The notes: generated from the sequence alone by a model not told the origin. Shown: positions 36,722-46,015, numbered from the stretch's first letter. The stretch is DNA of 64,000 nt from Fischerella sp. JS2 (GCF_032393985.1 NZ_CP135918.1:62001-126000), one strand, 5' to 3'. A program made the numbers and translations.

Positions 36722-37813
36722 ATGTCAATGAATAGTATTAAAAATAAAAAAGTCGCGATCCTCATAGAAAATGACGTAGAGGATTCAGAATTTCAAGTAC
36801 CATATAATGCACTCAAGCAAGCGGGGATGGAAGTAGTTGTCCTCGGTTCCCGGATGAATGAAAAATATCATGGGAAAAGAGGTAAAGTTTCCATGCAACC
36901 TGATGGCACGACAACAGAAGCAATGGCTTCTGCATTTGATGCCGTAATCATCCCTGGTGGTATGGCTCCCGATAAAATGCGACGGAACCCCAATACAGTG
37001 GGTTTTGTACAAGATGCCATGCAGCAAGGAAAATTAGTAGCTGCGGTTTGTCACGGGCCACAAGTATTAATTGAAGGTGACTTACTTAGGGGTAAACAAG
37101 CTACCGGCTTTATGGCAATTCGCAAAGACATGATTAATGCTGGTGCTAATTATATAGACGAACCCCTAGTAATAGATGGGAATTTAATTACATCCCGTCA
37201 ACCTGGAGACTTAGCAATATTTACCACAGCAATTTTGAGTCGGCTGGGCTATGGTGGCAAAGAAGCTGCATTACCTGATGAAACTGACTACACAGCTCAA
37301 TGGTGGAAATTAGCTGATGCTTGGGGTGGTTCTACTAAAGGTGATATAGTCAAAGCTTTAAATACTGCTCTGGCTGGTGAGCGTTATAGTCTAGAAGCTT
37401 TAGATAATTACATCCAAAAAGAATCAGACCCACAAATCAAATCTCTTTTCCAACAGATGATTCCACTGAGACAGCAGCACATCGAAAGATTGGAAGCACG
37501 GCTGGATGAACTAGGTGAAAAACCTTCCTTAGCCGCCAATATCGCCGATAAGTATGCCAAAGTCAAAACTAGTCTCGCAGGTAGTGATGATATCTATCAG
37601 TTACGCTGCGCTTTGGGTGATCTACAAACGGGTATAGGTGACATCGGCAATTTGATGGCAGCACTCACCGATCCAGTATCAACCAGAATTTTCACAGAAA
37701 TCTATCAAGACCTCTTAAAGTATGAACAGCGTCTAGTAGAGTTGTATCGCACACGAGTAGATGTAGAGATAAAACCTGCTCAGCCTACTACAGGTGCGGC
37801 CGTATCTATGTAG
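36722..37813 (+). CDS. DJ-1/PfpI domain fused to a ferritin-like helical domain
   Basis: Of 363 residues, the N-terminal 1-185 are DJ-1/PfpI: VAILIENDVEDSEFQVPY, VIIPGGMAPDKMR and the nucleophile elbow VAAVCHGPQ (Cys110) with Glu23. The C-terminal part, about 205-345, is four-helical (ALNTALAGERYSLEALDNYI, QQHIERLEARLDEL) and resembles the DUF2383/ferritin-like fold, without an obvious complete iron-binding ligand set. DJ-1 domains act as chaperone/glyoxalase or protease-like stress enzymes. The fusion suggests joint protein-repair and metal or stress binding, but this is inference. Confidence 0.8.
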   Translation: MSMNSIKNKKVAILIENDVEDSEFQVPYNALKQAGMEVVVLGSRMNEKYHGKRGKVSMQPDGTTTEAMASAFDAVIIPGGMAPDKMRRNPNTVGFVQDAMQQGKLVAAVCHGPQVLIEGDLLRGKQATGFMAIRKDMINAGANYIDEPLVIDGNLITSRQPGDLAIFTTAILSRLGYGGKEAALPDETDYTAQWWKLADAWGGSTKGDIVKALNTALAGERYSLEALDNYIQKESDPQIKSLFQQMIPLRQQHIERLEARLDELGEKPSLAANIADKYAKVKTSLAGSDDIYQLRCALGDLQTGIGDIGNLMAALTDPVSTRIFTEIYQDLLKYEQRLVELYRTRVDVEIKPAQPTTGAAVSM

Positions 37814-37844
37814 TAGTCTATTTCATTCGTTCTGATAAGTTGCA

Positions 37845-37877
37845 AGATCCCCGACTTTTCCAAAAAGTCGGGGATCT
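37845..37877. terminator. Hairpin with repeat character after the DJ-1 fusion gene
   Basis: The palindrome agatccccgactttt...aaaagtcggggatct lies 31 bp past the stop. The same agatccccgactt core reappears at 50592, so it is both a possible terminator and a member of an interspersed repeat family. Confidence 0.6.
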
Positions 37878-37971
37878 GACCACCCGTAACCTCTCAAAAT
37901 TAATGAAACAGACCAGTAGAGTAGTAGGTCTTTGTGTAATCAATCATACAGGCGTATAAGGAAAAAGGAGA

Positions 37972-38670
37972 ATGGCATCAACATCAGGAGAGGGACTCAG
38001 TAGCAGCCAGAGTGAAGCCAGTGAAGCCGAACGTTGGGCTTCCTTGATTGGTGGTAGTGCAATGGTATTAATGGGTTTGAGACAACGCTCTCTAAGAGGC
38101 GTTTTGATGGCGTTGGCAGGTGGAGGTTTAATTTATCAAGGTGCAACTAAACAAAGCACGATTCAGCAGGCACAGGAAGCAATAGGCATGAACCAAGCTA
38201 TCAAAGTCGAAAAGACGGTAACTATAAATAAATCGGCAGATGAACTTTACCGCTTTTGGCATAACTTTGAGAATCTGCCCAGGTTCATGAAGCATCTCAA
38301 AAATGTGAAGGTGTATGACGACAAAAAGTCTCACTGGATTGCTAATGCACCTTTAGGTCAAAGTGTGGAATGGGATGCATATATTCTAGAAGACCGGGAA
38401 AACGAATTTATTTCTTGGGCCTCCGCAGAAGGGGCAGATGTAGATAACTCTGGTTTTGTCCGCTTCACGAAAGCACCTGGGAATCGGGGTACCGAAGTCA
38501 AAGTAGTTATGGAATATAACCCACCAGGGGGAGCATTGGGAGCAGCGATCGCTAAACTCTTTGGTGAAGAACCAGAACAACAAATTGGCGATGAACTACG
38601 ACGTTTCAAAATGCTGATGGAAGCAGGCGAAATCGCCACCACACAAGGGCAACCAAAAGGCAATGGTTAA
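37972..38670 (+). CDS. SRPBCC (START-like) protein with N-terminal membrane segment
   Basis: Of 232 residues, about 25-60 form hydrophobic segments (WASLIGGSAMVLMGLRQ, GVLMALAGGGLIYQG) of the YgaP-like membrane type. A START/SRPBCC domain follows (about 75-220): KTVTINKSADELYRFWHNFE, SVEWDAYILEDRENEFISW, GDELRRFKMLMEAGEI. Such domains bind hydrophobic ligands or act as cyclase/dehydratase-like proteins. The aaaggagaATG ribosome site supports this start. It precedes the first zinc dehydrogenase and may share its transcript. Confidence 0.75.
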   Translation: MASTSGEGLSSSQSEASEAERWASLIGGSAMVLMGLRQRSLRGVLMALAGGGLIYQGATKQSTIQQAQEAIGMNQAIKVEKTVTINKSADELYRFWHNFENLPRFMKHLKNVKVYDDKKSHWIANAPLGQSVEWDAYILEDRENEFISWASAEGADVDNSGFVRFTKAPGNRGTEVKVVMEYNPPGGALGAAIAKLFGEEPEQQIGDELRRFKMLMEAGEIATTQGQPKGNG

Positions 38671-38740
38671 TGGGTAATAGGTAATGGGAAAGAAAATTAC
38701 CAATTACCTATTACCAATTACCAACTACCAATTACCAAAA
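38664..38740. repeat. Heptamer-type repeat before the first zinc dehydrogenase
   Basis: Runs of taccaatta/aattaccaa (38692-38737) follow a ggtaatgggtaatagg stretch. The ATG at 38746 follows almost directly. Confidence 0.6.
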
Positions 38741-38745
38741 TTTTT

Positions 38746-39915
38746 ATGAAAGCAGTTTGTTGGCACGGTGCAAATGATGTACGGGTAGAAACCGTTCCCG
38801 ATCCGAAAATACTCAATCCGCGTGATGCCATTCTAAAAATCACATCAGCGACTATCTGCGGTTCTGACTTGCATATCTATGATGGATACATCCCCACGAT
38901 GCAACCGGGTGACATCATCGGTCACGAATTCATGGGAGAAATAGTTGATGTTGGTAGTGAAGTCAAGCAATTGCAAAAAGGCGATCGCGTTGTAGTCTCT
39001 TCAATTATTGGCTGCGGTCAATGTCACTTCTGTCAACATCAAATGTGGTCGCTGTGCGATAACTCCAACCCCAACGCCTGGATGCAAGACAAACTATATG
39101 GGTTTGGGACTTCGGGTATTTTTGGTTATTCTCACGCCTTTGGTGGCTATGCAGGGGCTTTTGCTGAATACGTACGCGTACCATTTGCTGATTTTGGTGC
39201 TGTCAAAGTACCAGAAGGTATTCCCGATGAAAAACTCCTCCCTATTTCTGATGCCTTTCCCACTGGTTACATGGGGGCAGATATGTGTGATATCCAACCC
39301 GGAGATATCGTAGCTGTTTGGGGTTGTGGACCTGTGGGATTGTTTGCCATGCGAAGCGCCTATATGTTGGGTGCGGAACGGGTGATTGGTATTGACCGAG
39401 TTCCCGAACGTTTGCAAATGGCTAGAGACTTCGCCAAAGCAGAAACTATCAACTACGAGGAAATAGATGCAGGCGAAACCCTTAAAGAAATGACAGGTGG
39501 ACGTGGTCCTGATGCATGTATAGATGCAGTGGGAATGGAAGCCCACGGTACGGGTTTAGGAGGACTTTACGACGAAGCCAAGCAAGCAGTACGACTGGAA
39601 ACTGATCGCCCCCACGTATTGCGGCAAATGATGGTTGCTTGCCGTAAGGGCGGTACTCTCTCAATTATGGGGGTGTATGGTGGCTTTGTCGATAAAATTC
39701 CAATGGGCGCAGCCTTTAACAAAGGCTTGACTTTCAAAATGGGGCAAATGTTCGGTCAAAAGTATATGCCCAGATTGTTAGGTTACGTTTTAGAAGGTGA
39801 AATCGACCCCTCTCAAGTTTTTACCCATCGCTTCCCCCTAGAAGAAGCGAAGCAGGGCTTTGAGATTTTCAAGCACAAAAAAGATAACTGTATCAAAGTT
39901 CTGCTGAAACCGTAA
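38746..39915 (+). CDS. Zinc-dependent alcohol/formaldehyde dehydrogenase-like protein (first copy)
   Basis: The 389-residue medium-chain dehydrogenase has the catalytic zinc region [12 protein letters not shown] and [13 protein letters not shown] structural-zinc Cys cluster [16 protein letters not shown] (about residues 93-108) and the NAD-binding GCGPVG are visible. It belongs to the glutathione-independent formaldehyde dehydrogenase/threonine dehydrogenase-like type. The paralogue at 40744-41913 is about 75 percent similar by eye. Substrate is unknown; aldehyde detoxification fits the island. Confidence 0.85.
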   Translation: MKAVCWHGANDVRVETVPDPKILNPRDAILKITSATICGSDLHIYDGYIPTMQPGDIIGHEFMGEIVDVGSEVKQLQKGDRVVVSSIIGCGQCHFCQHQMWSLCDNSNPNAWMQDKLYGFGTSGIFGYSHAFGGYAGAFAEYVRVPFADFGAVKVPEGIPDEKLLPISDAFPTGYMGADMCDIQPGDIVAVWGCGPVGLFAMRSAYMLGAERVIGIDRVPERLQMARDFAKAETINYEEIDAGETLKEMTGGRGPDACIDAVGMEAHGTGLGGLYDEAKQAVRLETDRPHVLRQMMVACRKGGTLSIMGVYGGFVDKIPMGAAFNKGLTFKMGQMFGQKYMPRLLGYVLEGEIDPSQVFTHRFPLEEAKQGFEIFKHKKDNCIKVLLKP

Positions 39916-39918
39916 AAG

Positions 39919-39990
39919 GCTTGGTTAGTGGTTAGTAGATAGTGGTTAGTGGATAACAACTAACTACTAACCATTAACTAATAACAAACA
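39919..39990. repeat. Heptamer repeats between dehydrogenase and secreted protein genes
   Basis: Runs of gttagtggttagtagatagtg and ctaactactaaccatt at 39919-39985, of the same kind as the blocks near 200, 9990 and 46540. Confidence 0.6.
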
Positions 39991-40018
39991 AAAAAACAAA
40001 AGATGAAGGAGAATTCTT

Positions 40019-40660
40019 ATGAAGAAATTACTTTCTGTGGCTAAAAGTTTGCGTCTGCGTCAAATTATGACAGTTTTTCTAGCAGGATTGTCAATTTTTG
40101 TAATGCAAGCCTTCAGTAATATTCTGCCAGCCCAAGCTGATGAAACAGTGAAATCACCATACGGTTACTATTATAAAGGCACACCAGATGAGAACGTTGT
40201 TAACCGCGACTTTGATCAAAATCAAAACTTGATGAATCAAGAAAAGTCGATGGCAGAAAATGCTAAAAGGAATTTGAAAAATACTGCTGAAAATGTTCGT
40301 GAAAAGCTAAATTTTGATGAGGTGCAACCAAAAAGTACAAAAAATTTCTCGAATTTCTCGAATCAAAGTGGTGAAACAGTGAAATCACCGTACGGTTATT
40401 ATTATAAAGGTACACCAGACGAGAATGTTGCTAACGGCAACTTTGATCAAAATCGAAATCTGATGAATAACGAAAAGTCAATGGCAGAAAATGCTAAAAG
40501 GAATTTGAAAAATACTGCTGAGAATGTTCGCGAAAAACTCAATCTTGATGAGCCACTACCCAAAAGCACAAAAGATTTATTAAATTCAACTAAACAAAAA
40601 ACAGAAGATTTAGTTGAACCAATTACTAAAAATAGAGAAGGCTATTATCAAGCTAGATAA
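40019..40660 (+). CDS. Secreted protein with two tandem repeats
   Basis: The 213-residue protein has a signal peptide (about 1-40, ending LPAQA-DET). A repeat of about 80 residues occurs twice (DETVKSPYGYYYKGTPDEN... and GETVKSPYGYYYKGTPDEN...), each with EKSMAENAKRNLKNTAENVRE helices. Repeats are Lys/Asn/Glu-rich and may be partly coiled. The DNA copies are close, so the duplication is recent. A good GAAGGAG ribosome site lies ahead of the ATG. It resembles stress-induced lumenal or periplasmic proteins of cyanobacteria but no family was confirmed. It is flanked by the two paralogous dehydrogenase genes. Confidence 0.7.
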   Translation: MKKLLSVAKSLRLRQIMTVFLAGLSIFVMQAFSNILPAQADETVKSPYGYYYKGTPDENVVNRDFDQNQNLMNQEKSMAENAKRNLKNTAENVREKLNFDEVQPKSTKNFSNFSNQSGETVKSPYGYYYKGTPDENVANGNFDQNRNLMNNEKSMAENAKRNLKNTAENVREKLNLDEPLPKSTKDLLNSTKQKTEDLVEPITKNREGYYQAR

Positions 40661-40743
40661 TTTTCCAAAATAATTTGTTCTTTGTCATTAGTCATTTGTT
40701 TATGTCCAAATGACTAATGACCAATAACTAAGGAATAATAAAA

Positions 40744-41913
40744 ATGAAAGCAGTTTGCTGGCACGGAGCCAATGATGTCCGAGTTGATACAGTGCCAGAC
40801 CCAAAAATTCTTAATCCTCGTGATGCCATTGTCAAGATTACCTCGACAGCAATTTGCGGTTCTGACCTCCATATTTACGACGGCTTCATCCCAACGATGG
40901 AAAAGGGTGATATTCTGGGTCACGAATTTATGGGAGAAGTGGTTGAAGTTGGCAGTAGAGTAAATAATATAAAAGTAGGCGATCGCGTTGTCGTTCCCTT
41001 TACTATTTCCTGCGGTAACTGCTTTTTTTGCAACAGAGATTTGTGGTCACTGTGCGATAACTCTAACCCTAACGGTTGGATTGCTGAAAAGCTGATGGGT
41101 CATTCACCTGCTGGTCTATTTGGCTACTCGCATATGCTCGGTGGTTATGCAGGAGGTCAGGCTGAGTACGCTCGTGTGCCGTTTGCTGATGTCGGTCTGT
41201 TTAAAGTTCCCAAGGAATTAACGGATGAACAAGTATTATTTTTGACTGACATTTTTCCAACAGGTTATATGGCAGCAGAAAACTGCCGTATCCAACCAGG
41301 AGATATTGTTGCAGTTTGGGGTTGCGGGCCTGTTGGACAATTTGCGATTAAGAGTGCTTTTATTTTAGGAGCAGAACGTGTCATTGCCATAGACCGTATT
41401 CCCGAACGTTTACGTTTAGCCGAAAGTTATGGCGGCGCGGAAACTATTAATTACGAAGAGGTCGATCCTGGCGAAGTCCTTAAAGAAATGACTGGTGGTC
41501 GTGGTCCTGATGCAGTCGTTGATGCAGTGGGGATGGAAGCCCACAGCATGGATGCGATGGGTTTATACGATAAAGTCAAGCAAGCGGTACGTCTAGAAAC
41601 AGACCGCCCCACCGCCCTACGCCAGGTGTTACTAGCTTGTCGTAAAGGCGGTAATGTTTCTATTCCTGGTGTATACGGTGGTTTTCTGGATAAAATACCT
41701 ATGGGTGCAGCTTTCAATAAAGGCTTATCCTTCCGCATGGGACAAACCCACGTCCACAAATACTTACGCCCCTTACTTAAACTTATTCAACAAGGCAAAA
41801 TCGATCCATCATTTGTGATTACTCACAAACTACCTCTAGAACAAGCACCCCACGGCTACGAGATTTTCAAGCATAAAAAAGATAACTGTATTAAAGTCGT
41901 ACTCAAACCATGA
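40744..41913 (+). CDS. Zinc-dependent alcohol/formaldehyde dehydrogenase-like protein (second copy)
   Basis: The 389-residue protein is the paralogue of 38746-39915 and has the same length. Catalytic zinc residues lie in [12 protein letters not shown] and [12 protein letters not shown], structural-zinc cysteines in [16 protein letters not shown], and the cofactor motif is [10 protein letters not shown]. Gene order dehydrogenase / secreted repeat / dehydrogenase suggests a local tandem duplication with divergence. It ends in ATGA, overlapping the HdeD-like gene start by 4 bp, so those two are translationally coupled. Confidence 0.85.
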   Translation: MKAVCWHGANDVRVDTVPDPKILNPRDAIVKITSTAICGSDLHIYDGFIPTMEKGDILGHEFMGEVVEVGSRVNNIKVGDRVVVPFTISCGNCFFCNRDLWSLCDNSNPNGWIAEKLMGHSPAGLFGYSHMLGGYAGGQAEYARVPFADVGLFKVPKELTDEQVLFLTDIFPTGYMAAENCRIQPGDIVAVWGCGPVGQFAIKSAFILGAERVIAIDRIPERLRLAESYGGAETINYEEVDPGEVLKEMTGGRGPDAVVDAVGMEAHSMDAMGLYDKVKQAVRLETDRPTALRQVLLACRKGGNVSIPGVYGGFLDKIPMGAAFNKGLSFRMGQTHVHKYLRPLLKLIQQGKIDPSFVITHKLPLEQAPHGYEIFKHKKDNCIKVVLKP

Positions 41914-42488
41914 GGCAACCCTCCAATAGGAGAATAGCAACTCTACTAGCCCGTAACTGGTGGACACTGGTACTGCGCGGTGTGATAGCAATACTTTTCG
42001 GTATGGCAGTTTTTGTCTGGCCACGAATCAGTGTTGGTGTGCTGGTGGGGTTGTTTGGTTTGTTTGTATTGATTAGCGGTATCTTAGCCTTAATAGCAGC
42101 ACTTAGCAGACGTCAGCCAGAAGAAAATCGCTGGTTGCTGGTATTTGAGGGTATCATCGGCATTATTGCTGGTGTGCTAGTCTTCATCTGGCCGGGTATT
42201 ACTGCATTGATATTGCTTTACTTCATTGCTGCTTGGGCTATTGTTACCGGCATTTTGGAAATTATTGCCGCTATCCAGTTGCGTAAGGAAATTGAAAATG
42301 AATGGCTGTTAGCGATCGCTGGTATTGCTTCTATACTCTTTGGCATTTTAGTGGCAATTAGACCTGGTGCTGGTGCTTTGGCAATTCTCTGGGTAATTGC
42401 TGCGTATGCAATTATCTTTGGTGTCATGTTATTGATTCTTGGCTTACGATTGCGAAATTGGAATACACCAGGATCATCAGTTATGTAG
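41910..42488 (+). CDS. HdeD family membrane protein (DUF308)
   Basis: The 192-residue protein has six helices arranged as three related pairs ([59 protein letters not shown]), the HdeD/DUF308 hallmark. HdeD is a membrane protein of the acid-resistance island in E. coli. In cyanobacteria it is a general stress-type membrane protein. The start overlaps the upstream dehydrogenase stop and the cupin gene follows, so this is an operon of three. Confidence 0.85.
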   Translation: MRQPSNRRIATLLARNWWTLVLRGVIAILFGMAVFVWPRISVGVLVGLFGLFVLISGILALIAALSRRQPEENRWLLVFEGIIGIIAGVLVFIWPGITALILLYFIAAWAIVTGILEIIAAIQLRKEIENEWLLAIAGIASILFGILVAIRPGAGALAILWVIAAYAIIFGVMLLILGLRLRNWNTPGSSVM

Positions 42489-42538
42489 AAGCAAATAGCT
42501 ATAGCCATCCAAGTTTAGTCTTAATTAAGGAGAAAACT

Positions 42539-42880
42539 ATGCCTGACACAAGCGTCAAAAAAGTAGATTCTGCCTATTCTCCTAAAGGTGAACACGGGGA
42601 AAAATACCTCGCATCTGGCAAATCAGTTTCCATGCGCCTTTGGGAAGATGAACAACCTGGAGAACCAAAACCACCAACAACACGGGAGTATGAAACCGTG
42701 GGTTATGTAATTAAAGGTAGTGCTGAGTTACATATCGAAGATCAAACGGTTTTATTGGAAACAGGAAGTTCCTGGGTAGTACCAAAAGGAGCATCTCACA
42801 CTTACAAAATTTTAGAACCATTCACTGCTGTTGAGGCGACTAGTCCACCTGCCCAAGTACACGGACGGGATGAAAATTAA
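42539..42880 (+). CDS. Cupin domain protein
   Basis: The start is set at ATG 42539 with aaggag ahead of it; the longer frame to 42458 overlaps hdeD and is not conserved. The 113-residue single cupin has ETVGYVIKGSAELHIEDQTV and GSSWVVPKGASHTYKIL, keeping a possible metal-binding Glu/His set in part (His in GASHTY). It may be an enzyme or a sensor of small molecules. It is the last gene of the dehydrogenase-hdeD-cupin transcript. Confidence 0.75.
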   Translation: MPDTSVKKVDSAYSPKGEHGEKYLASGKSVSMRLWEDEQPGEPKPPTTREYETVGYVIKGSAELHIEDQTVLLETGSSWVVPKGASHTYKILEPFTAVEATSPPAQVHGRDEN

Positions 42881-42894
42881 TTTGGATTTTTTGT

Positions 42895-43045
42895 CAGGTT
42901 TGTAGTCAGCACTTTAATGCTGGATTTATGAGGGCTAAAGCTGCTGACTATGAACTAATTTATCATTTTTAAAGTCGTAGACGCGCTCCTAGGCTACCAT
43001 AAGCTATACTCATGGAACACAGATCAACACAGATGAAGGCAGATA
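42895..43045. repeat. Interspersed repeats after the cupin gene
   Basis: The inverted-repeat element gtagtcagc...gctgactatg (about 42904-42954) is followed by a truncated gtagacgcgctc module. A cacagatcaacacagatga unit then lies at 43016-43040. Confidence 0.6.
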
Positions 43046-43104
43046 GATTATCAGTGTGCCATGAGTGTACCCTCTCTTAAGCTGCCTTTGGGCGTTCACT
43101 TAAT

Positions 43105-43587
43105 CTACCACAATTTTAAAAGTTGTTTACCTTCTAAGAGTAAATCAAATCTGTGTATATCTTTTTCAGTTTCAAAGGCTGATATTGGTAGATAATGAAA
43201 CTGGGCTAATGATGTATATAAAAAGTAATATTCAGAACGCTTAATTACTTTCATAAAATGTTCGTATTTTAATTTTACTATGCTACCATCTTCATAGAAG
43301 ACGGTAAAAAAGCTTTCATCAAATTCACAATATCTATTTATAAAATTTAATTGTGATTGTCTTTTTATACTCACAATAAAAGGCAAAGAGACATAATAGA
43401 CAATAACAAGTAAACACAATATTACTGCCCAAGGAAATTCTCCTGCTATATACGCTAATAATAAATTCACTAGCGCTAAAGCAGAAAATAGTATCAGCAC
43501 AAACTTTATGCGTTTGAGATGATCAATATTAAGTATGCGACGAAATTCTTTGACTGTGAGATTGAAAGTTTTTGTTTTAATTGGCAT
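43105..43587 (-). CDS. YcxB-like membrane protein
   Basis: The 160-residue protein has two adjacent transmembrane helices (about 28-48 FVLILFSALALVNLLLAYIA and 53-75). A C-terminal cytoplasmic domain resembles YcxB: FTVFYEDGSIVKLKYEHFMK, then YYFLYTSLAQFHYLPISAFE. YcxB-like proteins have no known function. The gene is on the - strand and begins the region after the stress island, with low-GC sequence. It is probably monocistronic. Confidence 0.7.
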   Translation of the reverse strand: MPIKTKTFNLTVKEFRRILNIDHLKRIKFVLILFSALALVNLLLAYIAGEFPWAVILCLLVIVYYVSLPFIVSIKRQSQLNFINRYCEFDESFFTVFYEDGSIVKLKYEHFMKVIKRSEYYFLYTSLAQFHYLPISAFETEKDIHRFDLLLEGKQLLKLW

Positions 43588-43690
43588 ATTATTTTTTAAT
43601 TTTATTTATATTTTGAAGACGGTCGATTATCTAAATTCATCACACATAAATTTATGAAAATCTAATTTCCTTCTGCCCTCTGCTTAATTT

Positions 43691-45322
43691 TTAAGATCCT
43701 GCAATTACCGGAAGTAAAACTTGGGAAAGGGAAGCACCTCCGCAACTGATTGTTAATGTAATAATTTCTGCTTCCATACCTATAATTGAACTGTTACCAG
43801 GGTTAATTGCATAGGCTGGAAAACAAGCCGCACTTAAACTTAATCGCAAGGCATTACCTTTAGCAATTCGCGCACAAGTAGTTTGTAATTGAATTTTTCT
43901 AGTGGTGTGATTCATCCCATCTTGACAACGCAGATAGCCTTGTGTCAAGTTATATACTTTTCCATCAGGATATATTTGCGATAGCACTACAGATAAATCA
44001 AAGTTAGGTTTATCGGCACTACAAGAAATAGCTACGACCACATCGCCTGCTAAATGCAAGTCGAAATCAAGCGGATCACTGGTGTAAGTCAACACATCAG
44101 AACGACAGTCAATATGCGATCGCTCAAAAACACCGGCAGGTATGCCCGCATGACCACCCAAAGCAGGAACAGGTCGCCACGGGTCATGAACTAAGACATC
44201 ATCTACACCATTTTCTGGGCAAACTGTGGTGAGAATGCCTTCATCTTCGCGAATACTAGCAATTCCATAACTTGACAAAAAGTAGGGTTTGTGTTCAAAT
44301 TCTGGAAAGCTGGAAAATCCTTGCCAAGTATTACTGCCCATCTCGAACAGCCACACAGGTAACTGATGGGTTAAGCCAGTGTCTATACCTTTGAGGAACT
44401 GGTCAAACCAACATATTTGCATTCGATCTACAGGGCTAATAGCATTGACACCAAAGTCCACTTCACCAACTTTGCGACCCCAAGGCAAATGTACCCACGG
44501 TCCCACTAAAAGCTGTTGGCGGTACTGACTCCGGGCTGCCATCTCTTTATATAAATTTAGAGTGCCACGCAAATATGTATCAAACCATCCCCCGATATGA
44601 AACATGGGCAAATCAATATTTTGCAAATGCGTTTTGGGCGACAGATTTTCCCAGTAAGCATCGGGTTGGGGATGTTCTACCCACTCGTGATAAAAAGAAT
44701 CTGGGGCAAAATTTTTGAGAACTTCAGGACGTAGGGGAATAGGATCGTATAGAGGTAAATTCCGCGATGCAGTCAATAACGTTTGATAAGCTTGTTTATC
44801 TCCTCGTAAACGGGCAGTTTCTGTCGCTAATTGTATTGCCCAAGCTAGATTTGTGTGCAAACAGAAAGCACCACCTTCATAAACCCAGTCTGTGTATAAA
44901 TCATAACTAATCATTGCTGGACAAATCGCCTTCAGGGCTGCTGGTTTAGCAGCAGCAGCATATAGCTGAGTCATTCCCTGGTAGGAAAAACCATACATCC
45001 CTACAGTCCCATTACTACCTGGTAAATTTGCAGCCCAATTTACTGTATCTTCACCATCAGCAATTTCATGGGCAAACAATTTAAATTCACCTGCTGATGT
45101 ACCGCGTCCCCGGACATCTTGAATCACCACAATATAACCTTGGGCAGCGTACCAACTTGGATGGGCATAGACAACAGTAGATGCGATCGCTCTACCATAA
45201 GGTTGGCGCATCAATAATACCGGAAATTTCCCTTCAGCATCAGGGCGATAAATATCTGCATCCAGACGAATTCCATCGCGAGTGTACATGGATGCGGTTT
45301 GTTTAGGAAGGACTTTGAGCAT
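43691..45322 (-). CDS. CocE/NonD family hydrolase (S15 X-Pro dipeptidyl-peptidase-like)
   Basis: The 543-residue protein is an alpha/beta hydrolase (about 10-300). It has RDGIRLDADIYRP at the start, nucleophile Ser in GMYGFSYQGMTQL and a lid-type inserted region. The C-terminal jelly-roll domain (about 310-540) is typical of CocE and glutaryl-acylase-like enzymes. The acid and His lie after the insert (HIGGWFDTYLRG). It cleaves an ester or amide of an acyl substrate, not identified. No secretion signal is visible. Confidence 0.85.
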   Translation of the reverse strand: MLKVLPKQTASMYTRDGIRLDADIYRPDAEGKFPVLLMRQPYGRAIASTVVYAHPSWYAAQGYIVVIQDVRGRGTSAGEFKLFAHEIADGEDTVNWAANLPGSNGTVGMYGFSYQGMTQLYAAAAKPAALKAICPAMISYDLYTDWVYEGGAFCLHTNLAWAIQLATETARLRGDKQAYQTLLTASRNLPLYDPIPLRPEVLKNFAPDSFYHEWVEHPQPDAYWENLSPKTHLQNIDLPMFHIGGWFDTYLRGTLNLYKEMAARSQYRQQLLVGPWVHLPWGRKVGEVDFGVNAISPVDRMQICWFDQFLKGIDTGLTHQLPVWLFEMGSNTWQGFSSFPEFEHKPYFLSSYGIASIREDEGILTTVCPENGVDDVLVHDPWRPVPALGGHAGIPAGVFERSHIDCRSDVLTYTSDPLDFDLHLAGDVVVAISCSADKPNFDLSVVLSQIYPDGKVYNLTQGYLRCQDGMNHTTRKIQLQTTCARIAKGNALRLSLSAACFPAYAINPGNSSIIGMEAEIITLTISCGGASLSQVLLPVIAGS

Positions 45323-45345
45323 GGGTATGATGGAGGGATTATGAA

Positions 45346-45376
45346 TTTAACCACAAATAGATACAGATGCACCCAG
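45346..45376. repeat. cacagatgcaccc-type repeat overlapping the GxxExxY start
   Basis: The sequence accacaaatagatacagatgcacccagatgaa matches the family at 20175, 43016, 45885-46015 and 58367. It contains the start codon of the following gene at 45367-45369. Confidence 0.7.
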
Positions 45377-45738
45377 ATGAACTAAATAGAATTACGCAGA
45401 AAATTATAGGCTGTGCGTACACAGTAAGTAACGTTTTGGGCGTTGGATTTTTAGAAAAAGTGTATGAAAACGCTTTGGCTCATGAATTACGCAAGGCAGG
45501 GTTACGGCTAAAACAACAATATAATTTACAAATACTATATGACAGTATTGTAGTTGGAGAGTATTTTGTTGACTTGATAGTAGAAGAGTGCGTACTAGTA
45601 GAACTCAAAGCAGTTAAAAACTTGGATGATGGTAACTTTGCCCAATGCATGAGTTACTTAAAAGCCTCTCGCCTGAAAGTCTGTTTACTCATTAATTTCG
45701 GTCATCCCAGAGTCGAAATTAAACGGATTGTGCGATAA
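45367..45738 (+). CDS. GxxExxY protein
   Basis: The 123-residue protein has the signature GFLEKVY (Gly27 to Tyr33), then HELRKAGL, GEYFVDLIVEECVLVELKAV and a C-terminal helix-strand (CLLINFGHPRVEIKRIV). The GEYFVDL...VELKA part resembles PD-(D/E)XK nuclease core residues. The family is widespread in diverse bacteria and its function is unknown. The first residues MHPDEL are encoded by an interspersed repeat, so the gene appears to start inside repeat DNA. Confidence 0.75.
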   Translation: MHPDELNRITQKIIGCAYTVSNVLGVGFLEKVYENALAHELRKAGLRLKQQYNLQILYDSIVVGEYFVDLIVEECVLVELKAVKNLDDGNFAQCMSYLKASRLKVCLLINFGHPRVEIKRIVR

Positions 45739-45742
45739 ATCT

Positions 45743-45838
45743 AAACACCGATGAAAACCATCCGTGTTCATCAGTGTTCATCGGTGTTCGATAATTACCC
45801 GCCTATGCAACCTAGTTACAATCTCGTGGAAAACTCGT
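45743..45838. repeat. Repeat copy A downstream of GxxExxY
   Basis: The copy begins taaacaccgatgaaaacc and contains accatccgtgttcatcagtg and caacctagttacaatctcgtg. It is about 85 percent like copy B at 45885-45979 by eye. Confidence 0.75.
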
Positions 45839-45884
45839 AGACGCGCGCAAGCGGCTTCCGTAAGGTACACAGACACACACCAAT

Positions 45885-46015
45885 ACACACTGATAAAAAC
45901 CATCCGTGTTCATCTGTGTTTATCGGTGTTCGTTCATCACTCACCTATACAACCTAGTTACAATCTTGTGGAAAAATCGACCACAGATGCACACCGATAC
46001 ACACAGATAATAATA
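45885..46015. repeat. Repeat copy B and adjoining cacagatgcacac unit
   Basis: Copy B at 45885-45979 has ccatccgtgttcatctgtg and caacctagttacaatcttg. A unit ccacagatgcacaccgatac follows at 45980-46010. A truncated gtagacgcg module lies between copies A and B. Confidence 0.75.
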
